The notes under the pieces are model-generated. The model worked only from the letters and a program-made list of their open reading frames with translations. It was not told the origin of the DNA and searched no databases. Below, one piece after another: positions 12,111 through 22,100 of a stretch of DNA of 41,568 nt (positions are counted from its first letter, which is position 1; each line of letters starts with the position of its first letter). A program made the translations under genes and the position numbers. This DNA comes from an uncultured Prevotellaceae bacterium (GTDB lineage Bacteria; Bacteroidota; Bacteroidia; Bacteroidales; Bacteroidaceae). The stretch lies in assembly GCA_902762565.1 (NCBI GenBank), contig CACWOS010000028.1, positions 1 through 41,568 of the forward strand. The letters are read 5' to 3'.

Positions 12111-14630
12111 ATGAGAAAACTGATTTGTATCGCTTCAATGGCCTTGGTGGCCTTGTCGATGAGTGCACAACAGCATAAGCTGTGGTATAATAAACCTGCC
12201 TCGCATTGGTTGGAGGCCCTGCCCATAGGTAACTCGCACTTGGGAGCGATGGTCTATGGCGGCACCGAAACCGAAGAGATTCAGCTGAACGAAGAGACGT
12301 TCTGGAGCGGTTCACCCCACAATAACGATAGCCACGAGTCGTTGGCAGCCCTGTCTGAAGTACGTCGCCTCATTTTCGAAGGCAAGGAATACCAAGCTTC
12401 GAAATTGATTGACAAGCACTTTGTCAAAGGGCCTCACGGCATGCGTTTCCTGCCGTTGGGCAGTATCAAGCTGAAGTTAGATCATAAAGACGTCAGCAAC
12501 TATCGTCGCGAACTGAGTCTGGGCAATGCTGTTGCTACGACCACCTATACTTGCGATGGTGTGAAGTACGAGCGCACCGTCTTTGCCTCACAGGCCGACA
12601 ATGTCATCATCGTTCAGTTGAAGGCCAGCAAGAAAAAGAAGCTGGAGTTTGATGTGGACTTCACCTCGCAGTTGAAAGCGCAAGTATTCAACGTCAAAGA
12701 GCGTGAAGGCGTTAGTGTCAACGAGCTGGCTGCCGTTGTCGACGGTGTAGAGCAGGAGGGCGTTAAAGCCGGTCTGAAAGCCGAGTGCCGCATCAGCGTT
12801 GAAACCGATGGCAAGATAGAGCGCAAGGTTCATTCGATAGAGGTGGACGATGCCACTACCGCAACGCTATACATTACTGCCGCCACCAATTTCGTGAACT
12901 ATCACGACATCAGTGGCAATCCTGTCAAGAAGAACAATGAGACGCTGGACGGCTTGAAAGGGAAGCCATACAAGCAGCTGTTGGCCGCCCACATCAAGAA
13001 GTATCAGGAGCAATACAACCGTGTGTCGCTGGATTTGACTAGAACATCTAGAGATTCTAGAGCCTCTAGCTTACCCACTGACGAGCGCGTAGCCGCCTTC
13101 GAAAAGGATCCTTCCGACCTCGACTTGGTGTCGCTGATGATGCAATATGGTCGATATTTGCTGATTTCATCGAGTCAGCCTGGTGGACAGCCCGCCAATC
13201 TGCAGGGTGTATGGAACGACAAGATGAATGCTCCGTGGGACTCAAAATACACCATCAACATTAATGCTGAGATGAACTATTGGCCCGCCCTCATTGGCAA
13301 CCTGGCTGAGACGCAAGGACCACTGTTCGAGATGACGCGCGAACTGAGCGAGACGGGTACCAAGACGGCTCAGACCATGTATCACTGTCGCGGTTGGGTG
13401 GCTCACCACAATACCGACCTGTGGCGTATTGCTGGACCTGTGGACGGCACACCTTGGGGTATGTTCCCAACGGGTGGTGCCTGGCTGACCACGCATATCT
13501 GGCAGCACTACCTCTATACGGGCGACAAGGACTTCTTGGCTAAATACTATCCGGTGATGAAAGGTGCAGCCGAGTTCCTGCTCGACTATATGCAGACTTA
13601 TCCAGCCGCCGGTGAAATCAAGCAGGCTGCCGGTTGGTTGATGACCGTGCCTACTGTATCGCCTGAGCATGGTCCTCGCGGAAAGGGTACGAATGTCTGT
13701 GCTGGTTCGACCATGGATAACCAAATAGCCTTTGACGTTCTGTCACAAGCACTATTGGCAGCAAAGGCACTGGGTAAGGATAGCTTGTTTGCCGCCAACC
13801 TGAAGTTCCAGATTGCCAACCTGCCTCCCATGCAGATTGGTCGCTACGGACAGCTGCAGGAGTGGCTTATCGATGCCGATGATCCAAAGGACGAGCATCG
13901 CCACATCTCCCATCTCTATGGTCTCTATCCCTCTAATCAAATATCTCCTTATGCACATCCCGAGCTCTTTACAGCAGCTGCTAATACGCTGAAACAGCGT
14001 GGTGACATGGCTACAGGTTGGAGTTTGGGTTGGAAGACCAACTTCTGGGCACGCATGCTCGATGGTAACCACGCTTTCACCATCATCAAGAACATGTTGA
14101 AGTTGCTACCCGACGACAGCAAGGCTCGTCAGTATCCTAATGGTCGCACCTATCCCAACCTGTTCGATGCCCATCCACCCTTCCAGATTGATGGCAACTT
14201 CGGTGTGTCGGCAGGTATCTGTGAGATGCTACTACAGAGTCACGATGGCGCTGTTCAGCTGTTGCCTGCCCTGCCAGATGATTGGAAGCAGGGCGAGGTA
14301 AAAGGCCTGAGGGCTCGTGGTGGTTTCATGGTTGACGAGACTTGGAGTGAAGGAGCACTTCGCTCAGCAACCATCCGCTCAACGATAGGTGGCACCCTGC
14401 GCTTGCGCTCTTATGTGCCCCTTCAATTAGCCAAAGGGACTAAGGGTGTAACGCTGACTGAGGCCAAGGGCGACTGTCCCAACCAGCTGTTGGCACCTGC
14501 AGCCATCAAGCAACCTCTGCAGTCAAAGGAGCTGAAGTCTCTGTCGCTTCTGCCTCTTCGCAAGGTTTATGAGTACGACTTGGAAACCACTCCAGGAAGT
14601 GTATATGTTATCGGTGTAGCAGGGAAGTAG
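12111..14630 (+). CDS. GH95 alpha-L-fucosidase/galactosidase
   Basis: This 839-aa exported glycosidase (signal peptide 1-19, cut before QQHKLWY) has the GH95 order: N-terminal beta domain with [20 protein letters not shown] and LNEETFWSG, then the (alpha/alpha)6 barrel with [11 protein letters not shown], the HHNTDLW motif (432-438), the likely general acid E519 in SPEHG and the aspartate cluster [14 protein letters not shown] (D686-D695), then a C-terminal beta domain. The family inverts alpha-1,2-L-fucosyl or alpha-L-galactosyl linkages; which one cannot be told here. Residues 310-320 derive from a 9-bp tandem repeat. It is followed after 48 bases by GH97, suggesting joint trimming of a plant or mucin glycan in the periplasm. 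Confidence 0.92.
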   Translation: MRKLICIASMALVALSMSAQQHKLWYNKPASHWLEALPIGNSHLGAMVYGGTETEEIQLNEETFWSGSPHNNDSHESLAALSEVRRLIFEGKEYQASKLIDKHFVKGPHGMRFLPLGSIKLKLDHKDVSNYRRELSLGNAVATTTYTCDGVKYERTVFASQADNVIIVQLKASKKKKLEFDVDFTSQLKAQVFNVKEREGVSVNELAAVVDGVEQEGVKAGLKAECRISVETDGKIERKVHSIEVDDATTATLYITAATNFVNYHDISGNPVKKNNETLDGLKGKPYKQLLAAHIKKYQEQYNRVSLDLTRTSRDSRASSLPTDERVAAFEKDPSDLDLVSLMMQYGRYLLISSSQPGGQPANLQGVWNDKMNAPWDSKYTININAEMNYWPALIGNLAETQGPLFEMTRELSETGTKTAQTMYHCRGWVAHHNTDLWRIAGPVDGTPWGMFPTGGAWLTTHIWQHYLYTGDKDFLAKYYPVMKGAAEFLLDYMQTYPAAGEIKQAAGWLMTVPTVSPEHGPRGKGTNVCAGSTMDNQIAFDVLSQALLAAKALGKDSLFAANLKFQIANLPPMQIGRYGQLQEWLIDADDPKDEHRHISHLYGLYPSNQISPYAHPELFTAAANTLKQRGDMATGWSLGWKTNFWARMLDGNHAFTIIKNMLKLLPDDSKARQYPNGRTYPNLFDAHPPFQIDGNFGVSAGICEMLLQSHDGAVQLLPALPDDWKQGEVKGLRARGGFMVDETWSEGALRSATIRSTIGGTLRLRSYVPLQLAKGTKGVTLTEAKGDCPNQLLAPAAIKQPLQSKELKSLSLLPLRKVYEYDLETTPGSVYVIGVAGK
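13039..13069 (+). repeat. 9-bp CTAGA tandem repeat inside GH95
   Basis: Units CTAGAACAT, CTAGAGATT, CTAGAGCCT and a final CTAG begin at 13039, 13048, 13057 and 13066. Being a multiple of three, the array stays in frame and encodes [11 protein letters not shown] in a linker before [10 protein letters not shown]. Confidence 0.85.
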
Positions 14631-14678
14631 ATAGGTCGTTGGAATATCCTAATTTAATAACTTATTATAAACATTAAA

Positions 14679-16643
14679 ATGATGAAACGATTGATGACAG
14701 CTGCAGCTATGGCTTTATGCCTGCTGACAGCCCAAGCAACTGAGAAAACATTCCAAAGTCCTGATGGCAAGATGGCCGTGACGGTTAATGATGACGGTGG
14801 TCGCCCTATGTATCAGGTAACCCTCGATGGCACCACGTTTATTGAGCGTTCACCATTGGGCGTTAAGATGAACTTTGGTGATTTCTCTCAAGGTCTGACC
14901 CTGAAGGATTGCAAGACCAGCACCGTTAAGGACGAGTATTCACTGAAGACCATCAAGCAGAGCCACGTCAGCTATGAGGCTACGGAGGCAGTCTGTCAGT
15001 TTACAAAAGACGGAAAACCAGCCCTTGACGTCATCTTCCGTGTAACAGGTCGTGATGTAGCCTATCGCTACAAGATCTATGCCCAGAAGAAGGATATGTT
15101 GAGTGCTGTCGTAGAGAGCGAAGCTAGCAGTTTCATGCTGCCTAATGGTACAACCACTTTCCTCTGCCCACAGGTGAAGCCCATGGGTGGTTTCGCGCGT
15201 ACCTATCCTAGCTATGAGACCAGCTATACATGGGACGACCAGACTGGCAAGAATGGCTGGGGACAGGGTTATACTTTCCCTTGTCTCTTCAAGACGACAG
15301 CAGGTTGGGTCATTATCTCTGAGACCGGTACTGATGGCAACTATGTAGGCTGTGCCCTGCAGAACGATGGTGGCAACAAATACAGTATTGCATTCCCACA
15401 GGCATCAGAAATGGATGGTTGGGGCACACCAACGGCGAAGGTTACCTTACCTGCTCTGACGCCTTGGCGTACTATGACCATCGGTACCACGCTGGCTCCT
15501 ATTGTGGAGACCACTGTTGCCAATGACCTTGTTCAGCCTAAGTACAAGGCTTCGAAGGCTTATACTTACGGTAAGGGCAGTTGGTCGTGGATTATTCGTA
15601 TGGATGGCAGTTGCAACTTTAAGGAACAGAAAGAGTATATTGACTTCTCTGCAGCCCTCGGCTATCGTTCTGTATTGGTTGATGCCTTATGGGACACACA
15701 GATTGGCTACGACAAGGTTGCTGAGCTAGCGCGCTATGCAAAGTCAAAGGGTGTAGGCCTGTTCTTGTGGTATAATAGTAATGGTGTCTGGAACGATGCA
15801 CCTCAGGGCCCTCGTCATAAGATGGATAAGAGCGCTGCCCGTCGCAAGGAGATGAAATGGATGCAGGATAACGGCATTCTGGGCATCAAGGTCGACTTCT
15901 TCGGTGGTGACAAGCAGGTGATGATGCAACTCTACGAGGATATCCTGACCGATGCCAACGAGTTCGGTTTGCAGGTCATCTTCCACGGATGCACGCTGCC
16001 ACGCGGTTGGGAGCGTATGTATCCTAACTATGTCGCTTCTGAGGCTGTCTTGGCTTCTGAAAACCTTCATTTCGGTCAAGGTGCCTGTGATGCAGAGGCT
16101 AAGAATGGCTGTACACACGTGTTTATCCGCAATACCGTAGCTTCAATGGACTTTGGTGGCAGCGCCCTGAACAAGCGCTATAGCACCAGTAACGACCGCG
16201 GTACATATCGTCGCACCAGCGATGTCTATGCCTTGGCTACTGCCGTCCTCTTCCAAAGCAGTGTACAACATTTCGCTTTAGCTCCCAATAACTTGGAGGA
16301 TGCACCTGCTTGGGCTATCGACTTTATGAAGCAGGTACCTACCAACTGGGATGAAGTCCGTTTCATCGATGGTTATCCTGGTAAGTATGCCATTATCGCC
16401 CGTCGCGCTGGTAACACCTGGTATGTGGCTGGTATCAATGCCGACAAGCAGCCTCTGAAGAAGACCATTACGTTGCCCATGTTCGCCAAAGATACGCAGC
16501 TGACCGTTTATGCTGACGATCCTAAATATGCGAGCGATCCCAACTTGGCAGGCAGTGTCAAGACGGTGAAGCAGAATAAGAAGCAACAGATGACTATCAC
16601 GATTCCCGAGAATGGCGGTGCGCTGATAGTAGGAAATATCTAA
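14679..16643 (+). CDS. GH97 glycosidase, retaining alpha-galactosidase-like
   Basis: This 654-aa protein is exported (signal 1-20, after LLTAQA). It has the GH97 N-terminal beta domain (about 23-280), a TIM barrel (about 290-560) and a C-terminal beta domain. The barrel carries GIKVDFFGGDKQ with D406, placed like the nucleophile of retaining GH97 enzymes, and E461 in LASENLHFG as likely acid/base. The 55-residue spacing matches the retaining alpha-galactosidase type as I remember it, and points away from the inverting SusB alpha-glucosidase. Starts at 14679 and 14682 are both possible. It is the second gene of the GH95 operon and ends in a strong hairpin. Confidence 0.9.
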   Translation: MMKRLMTAAAMALCLLTAQATEKTFQSPDGKMAVTVNDDGGRPMYQVTLDGTTFIERSPLGVKMNFGDFSQGLTLKDCKTSTVKDEYSLKTIKQSHVSYEATEAVCQFTKDGKPALDVIFRVTGRDVAYRYKIYAQKKDMLSAVVESEASSFMLPNGTTTFLCPQVKPMGGFARTYPSYETSYTWDDQTGKNGWGQGYTFPCLFKTTAGWVIISETGTDGNYVGCALQNDGGNKYSIAFPQASEMDGWGTPTAKVTLPALTPWRTMTIGTTLAPIVETTVANDLVQPKYKASKAYTYGKGSWSWIIRMDGSCNFKEQKEYIDFSAALGYRSVLVDALWDTQIGYDKVAELARYAKSKGVGLFLWYNSNGVWNDAPQGPRHKMDKSAARRKEMKWMQDNGILGIKVDFFGGDKQVMMQLYEDILTDANEFGLQVIFHGCTLPRGWERMYPNYVASEAVLASENLHFGQGACDAEAKNGCTHVFIRNTVASMDFGGSALNKRYSTSNDRGTYRRTSDVYALATAVLFQSSVQHFALAPNNLEDAPAWAIDFMKQVPTNWDEVRFIDGYPGKYAIIARRAGNTWYVAGINADKQPLKKTITLPMFAKDTQLTVYADDPKYASDPNLAGSVKTVKQNKKQQMTITIPENGGALIVGNI

Positions 16644-16683
16644 AAGAATAATGGAGCTCCATTGCGGGGCTCCATTATTCTTT
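16643..16683. terminator. Bidirectional terminator between GH97 and CotH gene
   Basis: Arms 16643-16657 and 16669-16683 pair perfectly over 15 bases (ending GGAGC/GCTCC). A/T tracts lie on both sides, so it serves both convergent genes. Confidence 0.85.
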
Positions 16684-19000
16684 ATTTTACTATGATCTTT
16701 TTACCATTGAGGATATAGAGTCCTTTGGTCGGTTTAGCAACAGGTTGTCCCTGCAGGTTGTAATATTTGTTATCCTTAAATCTTTCAACCTTTGCTATAT
16801 CAATATTAGAAGATTCGTCTTTGGGTACTAGGTAGATGGCTTTCACATTAATGGTGCTGCCCATGTTGGCCTTGATAGCATCCAAATGTACGAAGTTGTC
16901 AACTCGTGGATTATTGCTGGTGGTGTTCTTTGTTTTAAAGTCTTCAAGGGGTATTACCAATGCCTCATATTCAGCGTTCCAGTAAGGATCATATTCGTTG
17001 AACGACGGTGCAATCTCTTTCCATTCACCATGAGCTACCAAACGGTTGGCCAAGATACGTACACTACCACCGTTACCACGAAGTACTATCTTATCATACT
17101 GACTAATATCTGCAAATAAATCATGATCAACAGTCACTAAGCCCGTAACGACTCCACCGTTAGAAACATCTTGGTTAAAATTCCAATCTACGTTTGCATT
17201 TGCAAGAGGTTTGGCATCAGCACCCGTACCATCCCACCTGTAATACATATTGGCGGTCAACTTCTGCCAATTCTCAGGAGCCACAAAGTCATCGATAGCT
17301 ACATACTTGGTGATTTGTGATAGTACTGTGGCCGTTCTCGTTGGGAAATACCACGTTAACAGGCGGTTACGCTCTGACATATACGTGTCATCAACGGTAT
17401 ATACCGTGTTGGCATAGCCAAAGCCATTAGGAACATCGCGACGGTAGTCACCCCAGCGCGCTGCTTCGTCATAAAGTGCAGATGAAATGTTGTTATAAAG
17501 GCTATCCCATACAGCGACAACAGACGCTTCGCCTAACAAGCCATCGTCTGCCAGCAGTTCCTTGGCACGTCGCAGATAGCGGTGGGCAAAATCTTCGTTA
17601 TTCAACAACATGTTAAAGATGTCCGTAGGACCACCGCCATTATGCTTGGTGACCACGTTCTCGTTCTCATTTACAAAGATAAGCTCAGAGTCCCAGCACA
17701 AGAACTTAAAGCCCTCCTGGTTGGTGTTGTTGCGACGGATAGCATACCAGTTGTGGTGATCCCAGTCGGTATTACCAGCATACTGGTTGATAATCATGTA
17801 GTCGATGAAGTTATCCTTGTCCAGCAAGGTATCCAATTTCTCGTAAGCTGCCTCAGGCGTCAATTCGCTGGACTGCCCAGCAACGGCTCTGACCGTTTCG
17901 AACATTTCGTTCCACGAATCGAGTGTGCCTTCACCAGCTTCGATATGGTTACCGCCTTCCTCCTCAATCTTAATAACGTCATAGTCTTTCTTCTTACCGC
18001 CAAGGTGCTCCTTGCCAAAGTTATCGTCCACACGTTCTGCGATATTATAAAGACCCCAGTACATGCCATTCAGGAAGAGGTGTACATAGAGGGCATTCAC
18101 GCTGGTGTGACCAAGCTTGCGCTGCATGCGACGAGCCCATACATCACGTGTGTACTGTGCCCTCTGACGATTGTCTTCTGCCCAATGCTGCCAAGCGTTA
18201 CCGAAATGGCAGCGCAGCACCAACTGATTAAACTTTTGCGGTTCATCGCTGCCGTATAGTGGATAATCCAACGATGAAGGACCATAATCCTTCTTAAATT
18301 GCAGACGGAACGAGTGCTTGGGGTTCTTCTCTGCCAGTCGGCCATGACCGCCATGCAGCTTCAGGCCGCAATCAATGGTAAAATTATGATTCTGCGGACC
18401 ACCAAAGAGTTCAGCACTACACTGACGTGTCCATCCGTTACCTGTATTATCGCCTACAGGAGGACCTGTAAAGATATAGATACCACCGGTATTCTCATCT
18501 GGTTCTTTATTAAACAGGTTACCCTTGTCCGTTACCACACTAAGAATAGGTATCTGTTTCAGGCCTTCGATAATCTTTGAGCGCAAGACGGGATTGTTGG
18601 TCATCTCTGGATCCATCTCGTAGTCTGCAACGGCAGTACCGTAAGACTGTGTGTACTTTCCCCATTCTGCAGGGTAGCCCTCTGGATTGTTTGGCTGGCT
18701 CAGTACCGAGGCAACCATGATATAGCTGGCTGTGGTAATAGCTGAGCTTTCCCCGTCTTTCACCTCAATGGCTCTTAATAATGTTGTCTTGTTCAAAGAG
18801 AGTGGGGCAGTATAGCGGGTGCTTTCTGCTGTTGGCGTACTGCCGTCAGTGGTATAGTACACCGCTGCACTGGCATCCTTAGGGGTGATCGTGACATTGA
18901 TCGCCTCGTCGTACAGACCATGCGGTTTGTCGAACTGCGGTTGAGCCATACTGGCCATAACAGCCAGCAAACTCATGATGGTTAAAAGATTTCTTCTCAT
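16682..19000 (-). CDS. CotH-kinase-family secreted protein
   Basis: Start ATG 19000 (MRRNLLTIMSLLAVMASMAQ) is chosen because an upstream in-frame TTG at 19030 lies within the -7 box. The 772-aa product has a signal peptide, a chitobiase/hexosaminidase C-terminal-like beta domain (AVYYTTDGSTPTAEST, about 30-95), then a CotH domain (about 130-480) with GLKLHGGHGR, YTRDVWARRMQRKLG, NGMYWGLYNIAERVDD, NTDWDHHNWYAIRR and FLCWDSELIF. A later beta module (about 590-710) contains DISQYDKIVLRGNGGSVRI. The tail YYNLQGQPV...NGKKIIVK resembles a type IX secretion sorting signal. CotH proteins are atypical protein kinases; here a surface or extracellular role is likely, substrate unknown. The gene has its own promoter. 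Confidence 0.85.
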   Translation of the reverse strand: MRRNLLTIMSLLAVMASMAQPQFDKPHGLYDEAINVTITPKDASAAVYYTTDGSTPTAESTRYTAPLSLNKTTLLRAIEVKDGESSAITTASYIMVASVLSQPNNPEGYPAEWGKYTQSYGTAVADYEMDPEMTNNPVLRSKIIEGLKQIPILSVVTDKGNLFNKEPDENTGGIYIFTGPPVGDNTGNGWTRQCSAELFGGPQNHNFTIDCGLKLHGGHGRLAEKNPKHSFRLQFKKDYGPSSLDYPLYGSDEPQKFNQLVLRCHFGNAWQHWAEDNRQRAQYTRDVWARRMQRKLGHTSVNALYVHLFLNGMYWGLYNIAERVDDNFGKEHLGGKKKDYDVIKIEEEGGNHIEAGEGTLDSWNEMFETVRAVAGQSSELTPEAAYEKLDTLLDKDNFIDYMIINQYAGNTDWDHHNWYAIRRNNTNQEGFKFLCWDSELIFVNENENVVTKHNGGGPTDIFNMLLNNEDFAHRYLRRAKELLADDGLLGEASVVAVWDSLYNNISSALYDEAARWGDYRRDVPNGFGYANTVYTVDDTYMSERNRLLTWYFPTRTATVLSQITKYVAIDDFVAPENWQKLTANMYYRWDGTGADAKPLANANVDWNFNQDVSNGGVVTGLVTVDHDLFADISQYDKIVLRGNGGSVRILANRLVAHGEWKEIAPSFNEYDPYWNAEYEALVIPLEDFKTKNTTSNNPRVDNFVHLDAIKANMGSTINVKAIYLVPKDESSNIDIAKVERFKDNKYYNLQGQPVAKPTKGLYILNGKKIIVK

Positions 19001-19027
19001 CGTTATATAGTTTATGTATATTGGTGG

Positions 19028-19058
19028 CAAAGTTACAATCTTTTTCTTAATTGGCCAA
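19028..19058 (-). promoter_or_regulatory. Promoter of the CotH gene
   Basis: Leftward TTGG (19058-19055), a 19-base spacer and TAACTTTG (19035-19028). Transcription starts near 19021, which excludes the TTG at 19030 as a start codon. Confidence 0.75.
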
Positions 19059-19090
19059 GGATTTTTGTTTCATTATCAAGGTTAAAACGT

Positions 19091-19130
19091 AAAAAAGTCC
19101 GAGACCCTTGAGAGCCTCGGACTTCTTTTA
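19091..19130 (-). terminator. Terminator of the 1257-aa protein gene
   Basis: AAGTCCGAG pairs with CTCGGACTT around a short loop, with an A-run on the left (a T-run leftward) and T-rich sequence on the right. Its sequence is nearly the same as the terminator at 39462-39499. Confidence 0.8.
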
Positions 19131-19147
19131 TAGAAGTGTTAGTGTGA

Positions 19148-22100
19148 TTACTTAACCACAAACTTCTTACCGTTCATGATAACGATGCCCTTGAAGCTGT
19201 TACTAACCTTCTGACCAGAGAGGTTGTAGATAACACCGTTCTGAACCTTGTTGTTAACCTCAACTATCTCGATGCCACTAGCCTTCTCATATTCTTCAGC
19301 ATAGTCAACACCCTCAGCCTTACCAGTCATAGTAATTCTGACATACTCGAGGAACGGCTGAGATACTGTACCACTAACGAAACCAAGAGTCAGCTGACCG
19401 TCAAGAACCGTGATATCTGAGATTGTTCTATCCCAACCACTATTGTTGACAGGAGCATAGCCTGCGTAGTTCGTTTCAGGATCAAGCTCTGCACCTTCCT
19501 CAACAGCTGGTGTATCAGACTTCTTCACATATACATATGTGCCGTCAGACTCGCCAGAGTTGTCGTTAGCATTGAAGTAGATTGAGTAGACACCCTTAGG
19601 CAGGTTGGTGATGGTCTGCTCAACGTTGCAGGCAGCGTGCCACTGCAGATAGATGCAACAGTCCTCAACATAAGGAGTCTTGGTGCCGTGTGTAACATTA
19701 CCGTCCCAGCTACTCCAAGCAACAGGATTACCAGCGATGATATTCCAACCGGGAACTTCTGTTGAGTATTCGCGAGAATACATGTTCGGGTTCTTCACAA
19801 AGACTGTCATGTCATACGTTTTGTCGACCGTTGTCTCTTCAAGAGTCTCTGGATCTACTGCTGTAGCATGGAAGATGTCCTGACCGTCCTTCAGCTTACC
19901 GTAGATAGAAACTGTAGTCTTGTTCATCAGGGTCTCAGCAATGGAATCGTCATCGTCAAGGGCATCAAGGGCAACCTGAATAGTTTCATCCTCAGGTTCG
20001 AGCACCTTCAGAGCCTCAGCACCTAAGCGCAGACGCTCAACCAAAGCAGCAACACCAGTAGTATTTCTCTGCGAGGCACCAGTGGTAAACAACTTAGAAG
20101 TTGTGTTAACAATGTCATTCAGCTCAGCAACAGCTGCTGTCAACTGTGCATCTTCCTTCAGTATGTCGAAGGTGTAGTGCTTCTGCCAGTTAGGCTCTTC
20201 ATCAGTACCGTCGTTGACCAATTCAGATACGCCATGATACTTGTCAACAACAGCCTTCAACTGACCAAACAGTTCCAGTTTCACGAACTTGGTAGGAATA
20301 CCTGTGTTGCTGGGGTTCTCGTTCTGACGTACAACGTCACTACCCTCCTTAATCAACTGGTCGTAGTTGTTACAGAGATTTGCATGATTGGTCAGAGCTT
20401 CGCTCCACTGTCCCAATGCATCTACTGCTTCATAGCACTCAGAAGGTGAGGTGTAGTTGTTCATATTAGTCTCAACCGTAATAATTGTTGAATTGAGAGT
20501 TGACTGAGCTTCACCATCATAGCGCTCATCAGCGAAAGTCTCCTGAATCTTCTTGGCCTTATCCAGAGCTTCCTGAACAGCCATCATCTCAACAATACCG
20601 TAAGTGCTGGGGATATAACTAAACTTCACGTTTGCAACCATCATCTCACGCATACCATCGTCACCAGCCTCAGCGCCATCTGCATTGGTGGCAACCACAA
20701 AGCGCAGTTCATAGTTTCCTGAGGTTGTTGGTGTAAATTCAATCTTAGCAGCTGTAGAATTCTTCACAGCAGCCTTAGAACCATTTACATCAGGATTACA
20801 TGCATAAGTCTGAGCAAACTGCTCTTCACCGTCAGCATTGAGGATGACAACCTTCATATACTCACCACTTGCCTTCCAGCGAGCAGCATTGAACGTAAGC
20901 GTATAAGTCTTACCTGCCTCCATATTCAGAACATGGGTGTCGTCGTTCTTACCATAGGTCACATAGTTACGACGGAAATAGAGTGCATGAGTGAAATCAC
21001 CACCTGTAGCAAAGTCTGAGAATAGACGGGCGTTGCTGCCATAGGTATTGCCAGGAGTACGCTCCTCCATTCCATCGGCATAAACCTTGAAACCTTCAGG
21101 AATACCATTGTTTGCGCATTCATTGAAGTAGCTGATTGGTATCAGGTCGAATGGCTGGTCGGAAGGATCCGTAGGACCAACGCTGAACTGATAAGTAGTA
21201 TCAGTAGCAAGTTCTAAAGCATCGTTTTCAGGATAAACCTCTGAAATCCGGATAGCATGCAGACCATTCGTCATATCAGCACCAGCATATTTCAATATAA
21301 TCTCTGTAACAAGACCTTCGTTAGGGCTGACAGTCAGAGCAGCACCATCGAGGGTAGCCTTAATCTTATCAGCTTGAGCAAGCTTGTCGAACTTCACCTT
21401 GAATTCCTTCAGGTCGTTCTTAATATTGAACGAGCCATCCTCAGGATATGCGGAAACGATGGAAGGTGGCAACATGGCGTATGAGAACACATCTTCACCC
21501 TCAGCAACATCTTCGTTATAATCTGCAATCTCATCAACATTAGGAATTACCTTACCTGCATCAGCACCACCAGCATACACTAACTGCAGGTCACCAGCAG
21601 CATTATTATAGATAACTCTAACCTCATCAGTTTCCTCAAGAGCTTCCTCCAAGAATATATAGAAGCGACCATCGGCAAAACCCTCAACAGAGACAATCTT
21701 TACTTCCCTGCCATTTGCCAAAACCTTAGCATTCTCTACAGGGAACAGCACGCGGCTCTTGCCTGCGGCCTTGCACAATTCAGGAATGTTGGTCTCGAAA
21801 CCGAAGTCAACCTTGACAAACTCAGTAAAGAACTCAGCAACTGTACCATATTTATAAATCTCGAACTTAATGTTGTCGAAGTAGTACTGAGTAGCTGTTT
21901 CCTTATCTTTATTCAAATCGAAACAAATACTTTGGAAGCCTTTTCCAAACAAGCTCTCAGAGATTGTGCCCTTTGCCTCAATCTTTGTCCAATCTGAATT
22001 AAAGGTAAGAGGATTAGCAAAGTCTGATGAAATGTCAGCACCACCACACTGCCAAGCACGTGGCTGTGCATGACCAGCTACATCAACTTCAGCCTGAGGA

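Noticed and set aside
16197-16202. CCGCGG site as evidence of site avoidance
   Set aside because: I noticed one such site in GH97 and few if any others, which would fit avoidance, but I did not count exhaustively and base composition alone could explain it.
17582-18259. 225-codon rightward frame inside the CotH gene
   Set aside because: The opposite strand carries clear CotH motifs throughout; the frame has no signal or family match.
19001-19030. Upstream TTG start for the CotH gene
   Set aside because: The TTG lies inside the -7 box, so it would not be transcribed; the signal peptide begins properly at ATG 19000.
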